A stretch of 20,142 nt of DNA from Pseudomonadota bacterium (lineage in GTDB: Bacteria; Pseudomonadota; Gammaproteobacteria; Burkholderiales; Burkholderiaceae). The DNA is taken from assembly GCA_023441105.1 (NCBI GenBank), contig JAEZQX010000040.1, positions 1-20,142 on the forward strand, read 5' to 3'. Shown here one piece after another: positions 1 to 7,921 of the stretch (position 1 is the first letter of the stretch; every line of letters begins with the position of its first letter). The position numbers were made by a program, and so were the translations under genes. The notes under the pieces were generated by a model that was given only the letters and a program-made list of their open reading frames with translations, searched no databases and was not told where the DNA came from.

Positions 1-318
1 TTCGGCGCCCTCGACGCGCTGACCCGGCTCACCCTTCAGGACGCGCTGCGCGACCTGATCCGCGAGCAGCGGCCGACCGTGCTGCTGGTGACGCACGATG
101 TGGACGAGGCGATCTTCCTTGCCGACCACATCCTGGTGTTCAGCCCGCGTCCGGCGACGGTCCTCAAGGAATTCAACCTCGCGCATCGCGAGAAGACCCA
201 TGACCTCGCCGAATTCGCGCCGATGCGCAGTGAGATCCTGTGCCTGCTCGGCATCCATGCAGAGCACGTCGAGCAGCCGCAAGCGAAGCCCGTCCAATTC
301 GAAGGAGCACGAGCATGA
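1..318 (+). CDS. ABC transporter ATP-binding protein, 3' end (SsuB/TauB/NrtD-like)
   Basis: This is the C-terminal 105 residues of a cytoplasmic ATPase that powers an ABC importer; the start lies before the window. The reading frame opens with the D-loop (FGALDALTR) and is followed by the H-loop ([15 protein letters not shown]), both diagnostic of ABC nucleotide-binding domains. Walker A, the Q-loop and the LSGGQ signature are off the left edge. The pattern 'LVTHDVDEA' with 'SPRPATV' soon after is typical of the nitrate/sulfonate/taurine importer ATPases. The stop codon overlaps the start of the next gene (ATGA), so the ATPase and the binding protein are translationally coupled. The family assignment rests on these motifs and on the neighbouring NMT1-type binding protein and permease. 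The substrate is unknown. Confidence 0.92.
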   Translation, partial: FGALDALTRLTLQDALRDLIREQRPTVLLVTHDVDEAIFLADHILVFSPRPATVLKEFNLAHREKTHDLAEFAPMRSEILCLLGIHAEHVEQPQAKPVQFEGARA

Positions 319-1313
319 AGAGAGCAACCGCCATCCTGGCGGCCCTGGCGACCACCATCGCCTTCGCCGTTCCAGCCGCAGCGCAGGAGAAGTTCAAGGT
401 GGGCTACCTGCGAGTCATGGACGATGCCCAGGCCATCCTGGCGCATGAGGCCGGGCTCTACAAGAACCACGGGCTCGACGTGGAGCTGATCGAATTCCGC
501 TCGGGCACCGACCTGATCAAGGCGATCGTCGGCGGCCAGCTCCATTCCGGCGTGCTCGGCTTCACCAATGCGATCGCCTGGGCCTCGCGGGGGGCCGACC
601 TGAAGGTGGTGGGTGGGGCCCAGAACGGCTATCACGCGATGATCGTGCGCAACGACACCGGCATCAAGGACATCGCCGGTCTCAAGGGCAAGACGATCGC
701 TTCGCAGGCTGAAGGCAGCACCGCCGATACCGTGCTCAAGGGGGTGGTGTTCAAGCAGGCCGGCCTGCAGAACGACGACGTCAACGTGATGGGCGTCAGC
801 CCGCAGGTCGCCGTCCAGTCGCTGGCCGGCAAGCGGGTCGACGGCGCGTTCCTGTTCGAGCCGCAGGCGAGCATCGCCAAGGCGATCGCGCCCGTCTCGC
901 AGATCTACGAGATCGGCGAAGTCTGGCCGTTCCCCTGCATGGTCGTCATCACCTCGGGCGAAGTGATCAAGAAGCGCAAGGCCGACCTCTGGAAGACGCT
1001 CGACGCGCAGAAGGATGCCATCGACATGCTCCAGAACAAGCCGGCCGAGGCGGCCAAGTTCATCGCCGGCCAGTTCATCGCCGAGCCGACGCTCAAGACC
1101 CTCAATCAGGGCGAGGTGCCGCGCGAGACGATCATCACCGCCGCCATCAAGACCCAGGTCTTCAGCCCGGCAGTCACCGGGAAGGAGCGCGCGCGGATGC
1201 AGGAGATCGCCGGCATCATGCAGGAGCAGGGGGCGCTGAAGACACGCGACGGCAAGCCGTTCGATGTCGAGCAGATCCTCGACCTGAGCTGGCAGAAGGA
1301 GCGGGGGCTCTAG
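315..1313 (+). CDS. ABC transporter substrate-binding protein, NMT1/THI5-like (SsuA/TauA family)
   Basis: This 332-residue periplasmic binding protein should deliver a substrate to the adjacent permease. It begins with a clear Sec signal peptide ([24 protein letters not shown]), cleaved after about residue 24. The mature protein opens with '[27 protein letters not shown]', split here as [12 protein letters not shown] and [13 protein letters not shown], the hallmark first lobe of the nitrate/sulfonate/taurine/thiamine-precursor family. It continues with [16 protein letters not shown] and a second-lobe stretch [14 protein letters not shown] longer open frame exists upstream to position 240, but the ATG at 315 overlaps the ATPase stop and starts the signal peptide, so it is preferred. 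Length is normal for the family. The ligand cannot be predicted; sulfonates, nitrate, pyrimidine precursors and aromatic acids are all handled by relatives. Confidence 0.92.
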   Translation: MKRATAILAALATTIAFAVPAAAQEKFKVGYLRVMDDAQAILAHEAGLYKNHGLDVELIEFRSGTDLIKAIVGGQLHSGVLGFTNAIAWASRGADLKVVGGAQNGYHAMIVRNDTGIKDIAGLKGKTIASQAEGSTADTVLKGVVFKQAGLQNDDVNVMGVSPQVAVQSLAGKRVDGAFLFEPQASIAKAIAPVSQIYEIGEVWPFPCMVVITSGEVIKKRKADLWKTLDAQKDAIDMLQNKPAEAAKFIAGQFIAEPTLKTLNQGEVPRETIITAAIKTQVFSPAVTGKERARMQEIAGIMQEQGALKTRDGKPFDVEQILDLSWQKERGL

Positions 1314-1358
1314 GCCCGGCTCGCGCCCGATGGTCGGAATCGTGAGAACGAGCGAAGC

Positions 1359-2132
1359 GTGAGCGGCGAATCCCGGATTGCCGGGTTCCAGAAGAAGTCG
1401 GCCATGGCGCTTGCCGTGGTCTTCATCCTGTTCCTGTGGCAGCTGGCTGCCTGGGCGCTGCCGGACTTCCTGATGCCGGACGTGCACACGGTGTTCGTGC
1501 GACTGTGGGAGGAGCTGCAGTCGGAGAACTTCCGCACGGCGCTGGGCGGCAGCCTGTTCCGGCTCGGCGTCGGCTATGGCTCGGCGCTGCTGTTCGGCAT
1601 CGGCTTCGGCCTGGTGGGGGCGGTGCTGTTCTTCTTCCGCGAAGTGCTCAAGTCGGCGATCATCATCCTCCAGTCGATCCCGTCGATCGCCTGGGTGCCG
1701 ATCTTCCTGATCATGATGGGCTTCGGCAACACGCCCATCATCGTCGTGGTCGCGATCGCCGCCTTCTTCCCGGCTGCCCTGTCGGTGATGAACGCCACCG
1801 AGAGCGTCCAGAAGGTTCATGTGGCCGCGGCCCGGGTCATGGGCGCCTCGCGCTGGGACCTGCTGAAACGGGTCTACCTGCCGGCCGTCATGCCCGAGCT
1901 GATCACCGGGGCGCAGCTGGCTTTCGGCAACGCCTGGCGGGCCCTGATCTCGGCCGAGATGCTGATCGGCTTCGGCAAGGGCCTCGGCCGGTCGCTGGCC
2001 TATGCCGGCGAAACGGCGGACATGGTCGGCGTCATGACCAGCATCCTCGCCATCGCCATTCTCGCGCCGCTCATCGACCAGGTGCTGCTCGAGAACCTGA
2101 AGCACCGCGTGCTGCGGTACCAGTACGTATGA
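1359..2132 (+). CDS. ABC transporter permease (SsuC/TauC/NrtB-like)
   Basis: This 257-residue inner-membrane permease forms the translocation channel of the importer. Hydrophobic segments occur near residues 16-33 (MALAVVFILFLWQLAAWAL), 72-95, 100-125, 127-147, 190-215 and 222-245, matching the usual six-helix layout. The cytoplasmic EAA coupling loop is visible near residues 150-175 (AAARVMGASRWDLLKRVYLP followed by AVMPELITG). The start is uncertain: GTG at 1359 gives a normal short N-terminus, while an in-frame ATG at 1404 would begin directly in the first helix; I chose the GTG. Neither has a strong Shine-Dalgarno sequence. It lies 45 bases after the binding-protein gene and overlaps the next start by four bases (ATGA). 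Confidence 0.92.
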   Translation: MSGESRIAGFQKKSAMALAVVFILFLWQLAAWALPDFLMPDVHTVFVRLWEELQSENFRTALGGSLFRLGVGYGSALLFGIGFGLVGAVLFFFREVLKSAIIILQSIPSIAWVPIFLIMMGFGNTPIIVVVAIAAFFPAALSVMNATESVQKVHVAAARVMGASRWDLLKRVYLPAVMPELITGAQLAFGNAWRALISAEMLIGFGKGLGRSLAYAGETADMVGVMTSILAIAILAPLIDQVLLENLKHRVLRYQYV

Positions 2133-3016
2133 AGACGCCGTCGTCGATCGTCGCCCCGCTCCTCGCGGGCGCGCTCGGCTGCGCATCCATTGCCGCGCCG
2201 GCGGCCCAGGAAGGCGCCGAGGCGGCTCGCGCCGCGCCCGCTGCCGCCGCACTGGTGGTGCAGGTGGATCATGTCGTGCCGGAGTACAAGGGCGGCGACA
2301 AGTTCCGCTCGCCGCCGACGATCGACTCGGCACTGGCCGAGGATCTTGCCCGGCGGTTGCAGCTGCCGTTGCGGACCATCCCCGCCGCCGCACCGGTGCA
2401 GGTCGCTGCGGTCGCAACCGTCTCTCCCGCCGGCAGCGGCACGGCCGGCGTCGTCGCCGGGCAGGACGTCGCACCCGCTGCCACGGCCGGCGACCTGCGG
2501 CTGACGGCGCTGCGCGACCTTGCGGACGTGCCGCAGCAGCTGGCGGTGGTGCCCATCGACTATCGCGCCGTGCCGATGGCCATCATGCGCACGGACACCG
2601 ACATCAGGCGTTGGGAACATCTGCAAGGCCGCAAGGTATGCGTGGCGGCGGGCGGCAACCACGTCGGCACCCTCGCCGGTCGCTACGGCGCGGTCGAGCA
2701 GGTGCACCCGTCGACCACCGATGCGCTGGTCGCGCTGCGGGTCGGGGGCTGCGACGCAATGGTCCACGACAGCACCATGCTCGAGGAGCTGATCCGCTAC
2801 CCCGAGTGGAAGAAGTTCTCCGCCCGGCTACGCGGCAACCAGCGCAGCACGCTCGCCTTCCTGGTGGCGGCGCAGGACCAGTCCAGGGTGCAGGCGCTGC
2901 GGCGGATTGCATTCGAATGGGACGCCGGCGGTTATCCCGAGCAGCTGGTGAAGAAGACGGTGCGCGATATCGCCTTCGAGGTCTATCTCGAGCAGGACGT
3001 ACCGGATTGCCACTGA
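2129..3016 (+). CDS. second periplasmic binding protein, SBP family-3-like, with Ala/Gly/Pro-rich insert
   Basis: This 295-residue protein is probably periplasmic. A signal-like start (residues 1-26, MKTPSSIVAPLLAGALGCAS) leads to a mature region beginning VVQVDHVVPEYKGG. A low-complexity, Ala/Val/Gly/Pro-rich stretch spans roughly residues 85-121. The second half has the two-lobe logic of family-3 solute-binding proteins: a lobe crossover near VPIDYRAVPMAIMRTDTDI (140-158), LQGRKVCVAAGGNHVGTLA (165-183), and DALVALRVGGCDAMVHDSTML (198-218), where family-3 proteins read the ligand. The similarity is distant, so function is tentative. It overlaps the permease stop (ATGA) and closes the operon, implying a role with the same importer, either as an alternative receptor or a sensor. 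The 'LGC' at 16-18 is a weak lipobox; signal peptidase I cleavage near residue 27 is equally possible. Confidence 0.75.
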   Translation: MKTPSSIVAPLLAGALGCASIAAPAAQEGAEAARAAPAAAALVVQVDHVVPEYKGGDKFRSPPTIDSALAEDLARRLQLPLRTIPAAAPVQVAAVATVSPAGSGTAGVVAGQDVAPAATAGDLRLTALRDLADVPQQLAVVPIDYRAVPMAIMRTDTDIRRWEHLQGRKVCVAAGGNHVGTLAGRYGAVEQVHPSTTDALVALRVGGCDAMVHDSTMLEELIRYPEWKKFSARLRGNQRSTLAFLVAAQDQSRVQALRRIAFEWDAGGYPEQLVKKTVRDIAFEVYLEQDVPDCH

Positions 3017-3074
3017 GCTGATCCGGCCGGCTTCTTCTTTCTCCTTCTTCCGTTCCTCGTCCCGTGTCCGCCAC

Positions 3075-3103
3075 TTGCAGGGCGGCACCGGCTGCGGGAT
3101 AAT
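3075..3103 (+). promoter_or_regulatory. Sigma70-type promoter of the marR-emrAB-like operon
   Basis: TTGCAG (3075-3080) and GATAAT (3098-3103) are separated by exactly 17 bases, a close match to the sigma70 consensus. Transcription would start near 3110, about 60 bases before the MarR-family start codon. The -10 hexamer overlaps the left end of a palindrome, so repressor binding would block RNA polymerase. The call is from sequence pattern only. The spacer upstream (3017-3074) holds a CCGGCCGG palindrome and a pyrimidine-rich tract after the end of the ABC operon, but no convincing intrinsic terminator. Confidence 0.65.
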
Positions 3104-3121
3104 AGTTAGCTTGCTTACTAT
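3102..3121 (+). promoter_or_regulatory. Probable MarR-family operator (20-bp imperfect palindrome)
   Basis: ATAGTTAGCTTGCTTACTAT matches its own reverse complement at 16 of 20 positions. This is markedly AT-richer than the surrounding DNA. Its size and position, overlapping the -10 hexamer and predicted start site of the operon that encodes a MarR protein, fit the classic autorepression arrangement of MarR/EmrR regulators. It is very likely the binding site of the repressor encoded 50 bases downstream; this is inference from position and symmetry. Confidence 0.7.
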
Positions 3122-3170
3122 ATGTAAGGCATCGATCGGGGCCGCCGCACCGGTGCCTTGCCACCCCCGC

Positions 3171-3599
3171 ATGGATCGAGAAGAGCGCTTTGCCCAGGCC
3201 CTGTCCCGCGTAAGCCGCGGCTGGCGGGCCCTGCTGGATGCGCGGCTGCGCGACAGCAGCTGCACCCAGGCCCGCTGGTTCACCCTCCTGCAGCTGTCCC
3301 GCGCGGAAAGCGGCATGACGCAGCGCGAGCTGGCGGATCGGGTCGGCGTCGAGAGTCCCACCATCGGCCGGCTGCTCGACGCGCTCGAACGGCAGGGGCT
3401 GATCGCCCGCCTGCCGGTGGACGGTGATCGTCGCGCCAACCACGTCCGGCTGACGAAGGCCGCGCAGCCGCAGCTCGAGGAAATCGATCGCACGGTGCGC
3501 GGCGTGCGGCGGGAGTTGCTCGCCGGCATACCGTCGCGCGATCTCGACACTTGCCTGTCGGTGCTGCAGACCATCGGCGAGCGCCTGGAGCAGCGATGA
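3171..3599 (+). CDS. MarR-family transcriptional regulator (EmrR/SlyA-like)
   Basis: This 142-residue winged-helix repressor probably controls its own operon, including the efflux genes behind it. Helix-turn-helix features are TQRELADRVGVESPTIGRLL (about residues 45-64), with the wing DGDRRANHVRLTKAA (about 84-98), the DxR motif being typical of MarR/SlyA proteins. Flanking helices (residues 1-30 and 105-140) would form the dimer interface. The start at ATG 3171 (MDREERFAQALS) gives a normal family length; an open frame reaching 3075 would run through the promoter and operator and is rejected. Its stop overlaps the start of the HlyD gene (ATGA). Known members release DNA on binding phenolic or antibiotic-like ligands; the ligand here is unknown. 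Confidence 0.93.
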   Translation: MDREERFAQALSRVSRGWRALLDARLRDSSCTQARWFTLLQLSRAESGMTQRELADRVGVESPTIGRLLDALERQGLIARLPVDGDRRANHVRLTKAAQPQLEEIDRTVRGVRRELLAGIPSRDLDTCLSVLQTIGERLEQR

Positions 3600-4804
3600 A
3601 CATGCTGAAGATGGATGGCCCTTCGCGCGCCGGGCGCGCGGCGCCGCGGGATCGCTTCGATGCCGAATCCGACGGATCCGTGCTTGCCGACCGGCCGGAG
3701 CAGGCGGCCGATCCAGTTCCCGGCAGGCCGCGGCGCCGGCTGCGCATGGGGATCCTGGCGGTGCTGGTCCTGGTGGGGCTGGTCGTCCTCGGCAAGTTCC
3801 TCGTCGATCGCTGGACGCATGTCTACGTCAACGACTCGCGCATCGCGGCCAACGTGGTGGCGCTGGGCAGCGAGGTAGCCGGACGGGTGACGGCCGTCAA
3901 CGTGGTGGCCGGCGATCGGGTCGTCCAGGGCGACCTGCTGGTGCGCCTCGACAGCCGCCAGGCGGAGCTGCGACTACAGGAGCTGGATGCCGAGGCGACC
4001 CGCATCGCGGCGGAACAGGCCCAGCTGCGTGCCCAGCAGGCCATGGTCGAGGCGCAGGTCGCCAGCCGCCTCGATGCCGGCCGCGCGCAGGTCCGCGCCA
4101 GCGAGGCAGAGCATCGCGCCACCCGGGCGGAGCTGGAAGCCGCCCGCAGCGACTTCGAACGCCAGTCGTCGCTACGCCGCAGCGGCGCGGTGTCGACGCA
4201 GCAGTTCGAGGAGGTGCGCGCCAAGTACCTGACCGCCCAGCAGAAGGAGCTGCGCGCGGCGGCGGAGATCGAGTCGTCGCGTGCGGCCATGGCGGTGGTC
4301 GAGTCGGAGGCTGCCCAGGTCGAGGTCCTCGACCGCCAGATCGCGGTCCTGGATGCACAGCTGGCGTCGCTTGGCGCGAGGCGGGCACAGCAGCGGGTCG
4401 ATCTCGAGGACCGCGAGGTCCGAGCCGCCTTCGACGGCGTCATCGACGCCACTTTCGTCGACGTCGGCGAACACGTGTCACCCGGCAGCCGGCTTCTCAT
4501 GTACCACGACCCGGCCAAGGTCTGGGTGGATGCGAATGTCAAGGAAACGGAGTTCCGCCGCCTCAAGCTCGGCGCTGCCGCGACCGTGCGCGTCGATGCC
4601 TATCCGGACAAGGTGTTCAAGGGTGAGCTGGTGCGGCTCGGCAACGCCGCAACCAGCGAGTTCGCGCTCCTGCCAAGCCCCAATCCCAGCGGCAACTTCA
4701 CCAAGGTGACGCAGCGCCTGCCGGTGCGCATGGCGATCGAGCACGATGCCTCGTTGCTGCGTCCGGGCATGATGGTCGAGCTGGCCATCGACGTCGCCGA
4801 CTGA
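3596..4804 (+). CDS. HlyD/EmrA-family membrane-fusion protein of a multidrug efflux pump
   Basis: This 402-residue periplasmic adaptor is anchored by one inner-membrane helix and links an MFS transporter to the outer membrane. A charged cytoplasmic tail (1-50, ending RPRRRLR) is followed by a membrane helix at about 51-69. Next comes the first half of a lipoyl/barrel-sandwich domain (VYVNDSRIAANVVALGSEV, then AGRVTAVNVVAGDRVVQGD), and a long Ala/Glu/Gln/Arg-rich coiled-coil hairpin (about residues 120-275). The second lipoyl half and beta-barrel follow (AAFDGVIDATFVDVGEHV; KVWVDANVKETEFRRL), with the EmrA-like terminal motif LPSPNPSGNFTKVTQRLPV. It is coupled to the MarR gene by ATGA overlap and lies 13 bases before the DHA2 transporter. 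No outer-membrane factor gene lies in the window, so a shared TolC/NodT-type channel is assumed. Confidence 0.95.
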   Translation: MNMLKMDGPSRAGRAAPRDRFDAESDGSVLADRPEQAADPVPGRPRRRLRMGILAVLVLVGLVVLGKFLVDRWTHVYVNDSRIAANVVALGSEVAGRVTAVNVVAGDRVVQGDLLVRLDSRQAELRLQELDAEATRIAAEQAQLRAQQAMVEAQVASRLDAGRAQVRASEAEHRATRAELEAARSDFERQSSLRRSGAVSTQQFEEVRAKYLTAQQKELRAAAEIESSRAAMAVVESEAAQVEVLDRQIAVLDAQLASLGARRAQQRVDLEDREVRAAFDGVIDATFVDVGEHVSPGSRLLMYHDPAKVWVDANVKETEFRRLKLGAAATVRVDAYPDKVFKGELVRLGNAATSEFALLPSPNPSGNFTKVTQRLPVRMAIEHDASLLRPGMMVELAIDVAD

Positions 4805-4817
4805 AGCGGCAGGCGGC

Positions 4818-6371
4818 GTGGACGCGCTACTCCGACGCTACGGGTCGTCCTATCGCTGGCTGGCGACCGGCACCGCCATGATCGCGGCGATCTCGGTCAT
4901 CCTGTCGGCGACCATCGTCAACGTGGCCGTGCCCGAGATCATGGGCGCCTTCGGCATCGACCAGACGAAGGCCCAGTGGCTGTCGACCGGTTTCCTGGCC
5001 GCCATGACCGCCACCATGCTGTTGACCGATTGGGCCGATCGGGCCTTCGGCCAGCGCGGCAGCATCGTCATCGCGCTGGTGATCTTCACTGCCGGATCGG
5101 TGCTGGGCGGCGTCGCGCCGGACGAGGACGTGCTGATCCTGGCGCGGGTCATCCAGGGTGCATCCGCCGGGATCGTCCAGCCGCTCGCCATGGTGATCAT
5201 CTTCCGGGTATTTCCGCCCGACAAGCGCGGCACGGCCATGGGGATCTTCGGCATCGGCGTGGTGCTCGCGCCCGCGTTGGGGCCGTGGGTGGGCGGCCTG
5301 CTGATGGACAGCTTCAACTGGCGCTACGTCTTCTATCTCGGCGTGCCGTTCGCCTTGCTCGGGATCGTGCTGGCGCTGGCGTTCCTGCCCCCGCGCAGTG
5401 GATCCGGCCCGCGGCCGGCCTTCGACTGGGGCGGCATGGGGCTGCTCGGCGTCTTCCTGATCACGGTGCTCAGCGCCCTGTCGAGCGGCCAGCGCAGCGG
5501 TTGGGATTCCGATCGCGTCCTGGTGGAATTCGGCATCGCCGCCGTCTCCCTCGTCGCTTTCCTGTGGTGGGAAGCGAGAAGCGCCAAGCCGATGCTGGAC
5601 CTGCGGCTGTTCGCCGGCGGCGCCTTCTCGGCTGCGGCGCTGGTCAGCTTCGTGCTGGGCGCCGGTCTCTTCGGCACGACCTACCTCCTGCCGGTGTTCG
5701 TGCAGACGATCCAGGGACTCACGCCGACGCAGGCGGGACTGATGCTGATGCCTTCAGGTTTTGCCATGGTGCTGATCTTTCCGATTGCCGGCCGCCTGAG
5801 CGACAAGCTCTCGCCCGGGCTGCTGATCGGCGCCGGTCTCGCGCTGTTCGCCTGGTCCTCCTGGCTGACCGCCGGCGCCGACGTGCGCACCGGCTTCTGG
5901 ATGCTTGCCTGGTGGACCGTCATCAGCCGCGTAGGCATGGGCCTGATCTTTCCGGCGCTGAGCGTCGGCTCGCTGCGGGTGCTGCCGCCGCAGCTGATCG
6001 CGCAGGGTTCCGGCACCATCAACTTCACGCGCCAGCTGGGCGGCGCCTTCGGCGTCAACCTGCTCGCGGTGATGCTGGAGCGGCGCACGATGTTCCATGC
6101 CGACGCCCTGGCCGCGACCCAGACGGCGGACAATGCCGCCACCATGAGCTTCCTGTCGCAGGTGGCCGGGATGACCAGGGCAGCGGGGCTGCCGGACGTC
6201 CAGCAGTTGCCGGCTGCCTCCTGGTTCCTGGGGCAGGCGATCCAGCTGCAGGCGAACACCATGTCCTACCGCGACTGCTTTCTTGTCACGGCGATCGTGT
6301 TCGGCGCCGCGCTGCTGCCGACCTGGATGCTGGACCGGGGCGCCAAGGCGCCGGCGTTTCACCCCTCGTGA
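4818..6371 (+). CDS. DHA2-family MFS drug:H+ antiporter (EmrB-like)
   Basis: This 517-residue inner-membrane transporter is the pump partner of the preceding adaptor. About 14 hydrophobic segments are visible, as in the DHA2 subfamily. Diagnostic motifs are D1 in helix 1 (ATIVNVAVPEIMGAFG, residues 31-46), motif A in the loop after helix 2 (DWADRAFGQR, 71-80), motif B (ARVIQGASAG, 109-118) and antiporter motif C in helix 5 (GIGVVLAPALGPWVGG, 145-160). The start is GTG at 4818 after a purine-rich GGCAGGCGGC stretch; no better ATG lies upstream. The length matches EmrB. It likely exports hydrophobic or aromatic compounds in exchange for protons, under control of the MarR gene at the head of the operon. 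The precise substrate is unknown. Confidence 0.95.
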   Translation: MDALLRRYGSSYRWLATGTAMIAAISVILSATIVNVAVPEIMGAFGIDQTKAQWLSTGFLAAMTATMLLTDWADRAFGQRGSIVIALVIFTAGSVLGGVAPDEDVLILARVIQGASAGIVQPLAMVIIFRVFPPDKRGTAMGIFGIGVVLAPALGPWVGGLLMDSFNWRYVFYLGVPFALLGIVLALAFLPPRSGSGPRPAFDWGGMGLLGVFLITVLSALSSGQRSGWDSDRVLVEFGIAAVSLVAFLWWEARSAKPMLDLRLFAGGAFSAAALVSFVLGAGLFGTTYLLPVFVQTIQGLTPTQAGLMLMPSGFAMVLIFPIAGRLSDKLSPGLLIGAGLALFAWSSWLTAGADVRTGFWMLAWWTVISRVGMGLIFPALSVGSLRVLPPQLIAQGSGTINFTRQLGGAFGVNLLAVMLERRTMFHADALAATQTADNAATMSFLSQVAGMTRAAGLPDVQQLPAASWFLGQAIQLQANTMSYRDCFLVTAIVFGAALLPTWMLDRGAKAPAFHPS

Positions 6372-6491
6372 CGCCGCCGGCGCCGGTTCGGGGTATCGTA
6401 GCCCGGCACGCGACCGGCCCCTGCGCCGCGCCGCCATTGGCAGCCAGGCGCTGCCGCCCCCGGTCACTGACAGCAAGAAACGGAGACGACG

Positions 6492-7868
6492 ATGTCCAAG
6501 ACCTACGCCTCGATCGCACTGGTTGCGGCGCTCCTCGCATCGCCGCCGGGTCGCGCCCAGGCGCCGCAGACCATGGGCGATCTCTTCAGCGCCGCCCAGA
6601 CCCAGCAGATGCTGATGCAGATGGAGGTGGCGCTGGCGAAGGTGCAGGCACGCCGCGGCATCATTCCGGCGGCCGCCGCCGTCGAGATCGAGCGCACCGC
6701 CAATGTCCAGATGGTGACGCCGGTGGCGGTCGCCGAGGAGCGGCGCAAGGTCGGCCATCCGCTGGTCGCGCTGCTGAACGTGTGGGCGCGGGTGGCACAG
6801 CAGGGTGCCGGGGAATGGATCCACTACGGCGCCACCACCGCCGACATCTACGATACGGTGCAGGTGATGCAGGCGCGCCAGGCGACCCGCATGCTCCTGG
6901 CGGACCTGCGCCGCGCCGAGAACGCGATGCTGATGCTTGCGGAGACGCATCGCGCCACCCCGATGATCGGCCGCACCGTCGGTCGCCATGCCCTGCCGAT
7001 CACCTTCGGCCTCAAGGTTTCGGTGTGGCTGGCGGAAAACCGCCGCAACATGGAGCGCCTCAAGGGCTGGATGGCGCGGACCAATGCCGGCATGCTGTCC
7101 GGCGCCGTCGGCAGCTACGCGGCGCTCGGCGCGGAAGCATTCGACGTCGAGGCGGAAGTGTCACGCGAGCTCGGGCTGGGAGAGCCATGGCCGGCCGACT
7201 GGAAGGGCAGCAAGGACATGTTCGCCGAATACGGCATGCTGCTCGCGTTGACCGCGAAGACCTGGGGCAAGATCGCACAGGAGGTCTTCCTGCTGCAGGG
7301 GGACGATTTTCGCGAACTGGAGGAGGCGAGCATGGCGGTCGGCTCTTCCACCATGCCGCACAAGGTCAACCCGGCGCATTCGCGCACGGTGGTGCAGCTG
7401 TCGCGGCAGATCCCGCACCAGGCGGAGGTGATGCTCGAATGGATGGTATCGATCCACGAGCGCGACCAGATCAGCAACGCCGACACGATCGGGGAGATCA
7501 GCGTGACCGCCGACCGCCTGACCAAGGCCGCGGTGCGGCTGGTCGAGAGCATCAAGGTCAACCCCGAGAACATGCGCCGCAATCTCGGCCGCACCAACGG
7601 CCTGATCATGGCCGAGCATGCGATGTTCCTGCTGGGCGAGAAGATCGGCAAGCACAGCGCCCATGACGAAGTCGGCGCGGCTGCGAAGGCAGCCTGGGAG
7701 AAGGGCACGACGCTGGAGGCCGAACTGGCCGCCCGGCCTCAGGTGGCGCAACATGTCGCGGAACTGGACCTGCAGACGCAGCTCGATCCGGCGGCGTATC
7801 TCGGCCTTGCGCCGCAGTCGGTCGATCGCACCGTCGCGGCGATCCGCAAGGCGCGGGAGGCGGATTGA
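6492..7868 (+). CDS. Fumarase/aspartase-superfamily lyase (adenylosuccinate lyase / CMLE-like) with a secretion signal
   Basis: This 458-residue enzyme belongs to the superfamily that adds or removes groups across fumarate-like double bonds. The family signature GSSTMPHKVNP (284-294) holds the mobile-loop catalytic Ser and Lys/Asn contacts. HYGATTADIYDT (111-122) and GRTVGRHALPITFGLK (160-175) are the other two conserved blocks. Block two resembles 3-carboxymuconate cycloisomerases: Val163 replaces the general-acid His of true adenylosuccinate lyases, though His166 is present. The N-terminus (MSKTYASIALVAALLASPPG, then RAQA) reads as a Sec signal cleaved near residue 24, and the CGGAGACGACG before ATG 6492 supports this start. 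The family domain begins only after it (MGDLFSAAQTQQML, 28-41). It is therefore probably periplasmic and not housekeeping PurB. The substrate is unknown. It stands alone, 120 bases after the pump gene. Confidence 0.85.
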   Translation: MSKTYASIALVAALLASPPGRAQAPQTMGDLFSAAQTQQMLMQMEVALAKVQARRGIIPAAAAVEIERTANVQMVTPVAVAEERRKVGHPLVALLNVWARVAQQGAGEWIHYGATTADIYDTVQVMQARQATRMLLADLRRAENAMLMLAETHRATPMIGRTVGRHALPITFGLKVSVWLAENRRNMERLKGWMARTNAGMLSGAVGSYAALGAEAFDVEAEVSRELGLGEPWPADWKGSKDMFAEYGMLLALTAKTWGKIAQEVFLLQGDDFRELEEASMAVGSSTMPHKVNPAHSRTVVQLSRQIPHQAEVMLEWMVSIHERDQISNADTIGEISVTADRLTKAAVRLVESIKVNPENMRRNLGRTNGLIMAEHAMFLLGEKIGKHSAHDEVGAAAKAAWEKGTTLEAELAARPQVAQHVAELDLQTQLDPAAYLGLAPQSVDRTVAAIRKAREAD

Positions 7869-7872
7869 TTCA

Positions 7873-7919
7873 GCCGGGCTCGCAACGCAGCGACCCGCGG
7901 TTCAGCCCGCCAGCCCGGC
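7873..7919. terminator. Inverted repeat between convergent genes, possible bidirectional terminator
   Basis: GCCGGGCT (7873-7880) and AGCCCGGC (7912-7919) are perfect 8-base arms separated by 31 bases. They sit in the 53-bp gap between the lyase stop and the stop of the convergent DUF2145 gene. There is no T-run, so this is at best a non-canonical or Rho-assisted terminator or an mRNA-stabilising stem. Confidence 0.4.
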
Positions 7920-7921
7920 AA

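Noticed and set aside
240..314. Upstream extension of the NMT1-type binding protein
   Set aside because: It would place 25 Arg/Ala-rich residues before a good signal peptide; the ATG at 315 overlapping the previous stop is far more likely.
36..2474. 812-residue open frame on the minus strand
   Set aside because: It runs antisense to three solid ABC-transporter genes, is Arg/His/Asp/Gln-rich with no recognisable domain, and is explained by high third-position GC in the real genes.
3075..3170. Upstream extension of the MarR protein
   Set aside because: It would begin within the -35 element and translate through the promoter and operator; the family domain starts at ATG 3171.
4976..7666. 896-residue plus-strand open frame
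   Set aside because: It crosses the EmrB-like and lyase genes in another frame, and its Arg/Ala/Gly-rich content has no family motifs.
6492..7868. Housekeeping adenylosuccinate lyase (purB)
   Set aside because: The export signal, Val in place of the catalytic His, CMLE-like second block and isolated location argue against the purine-pathway enzyme.
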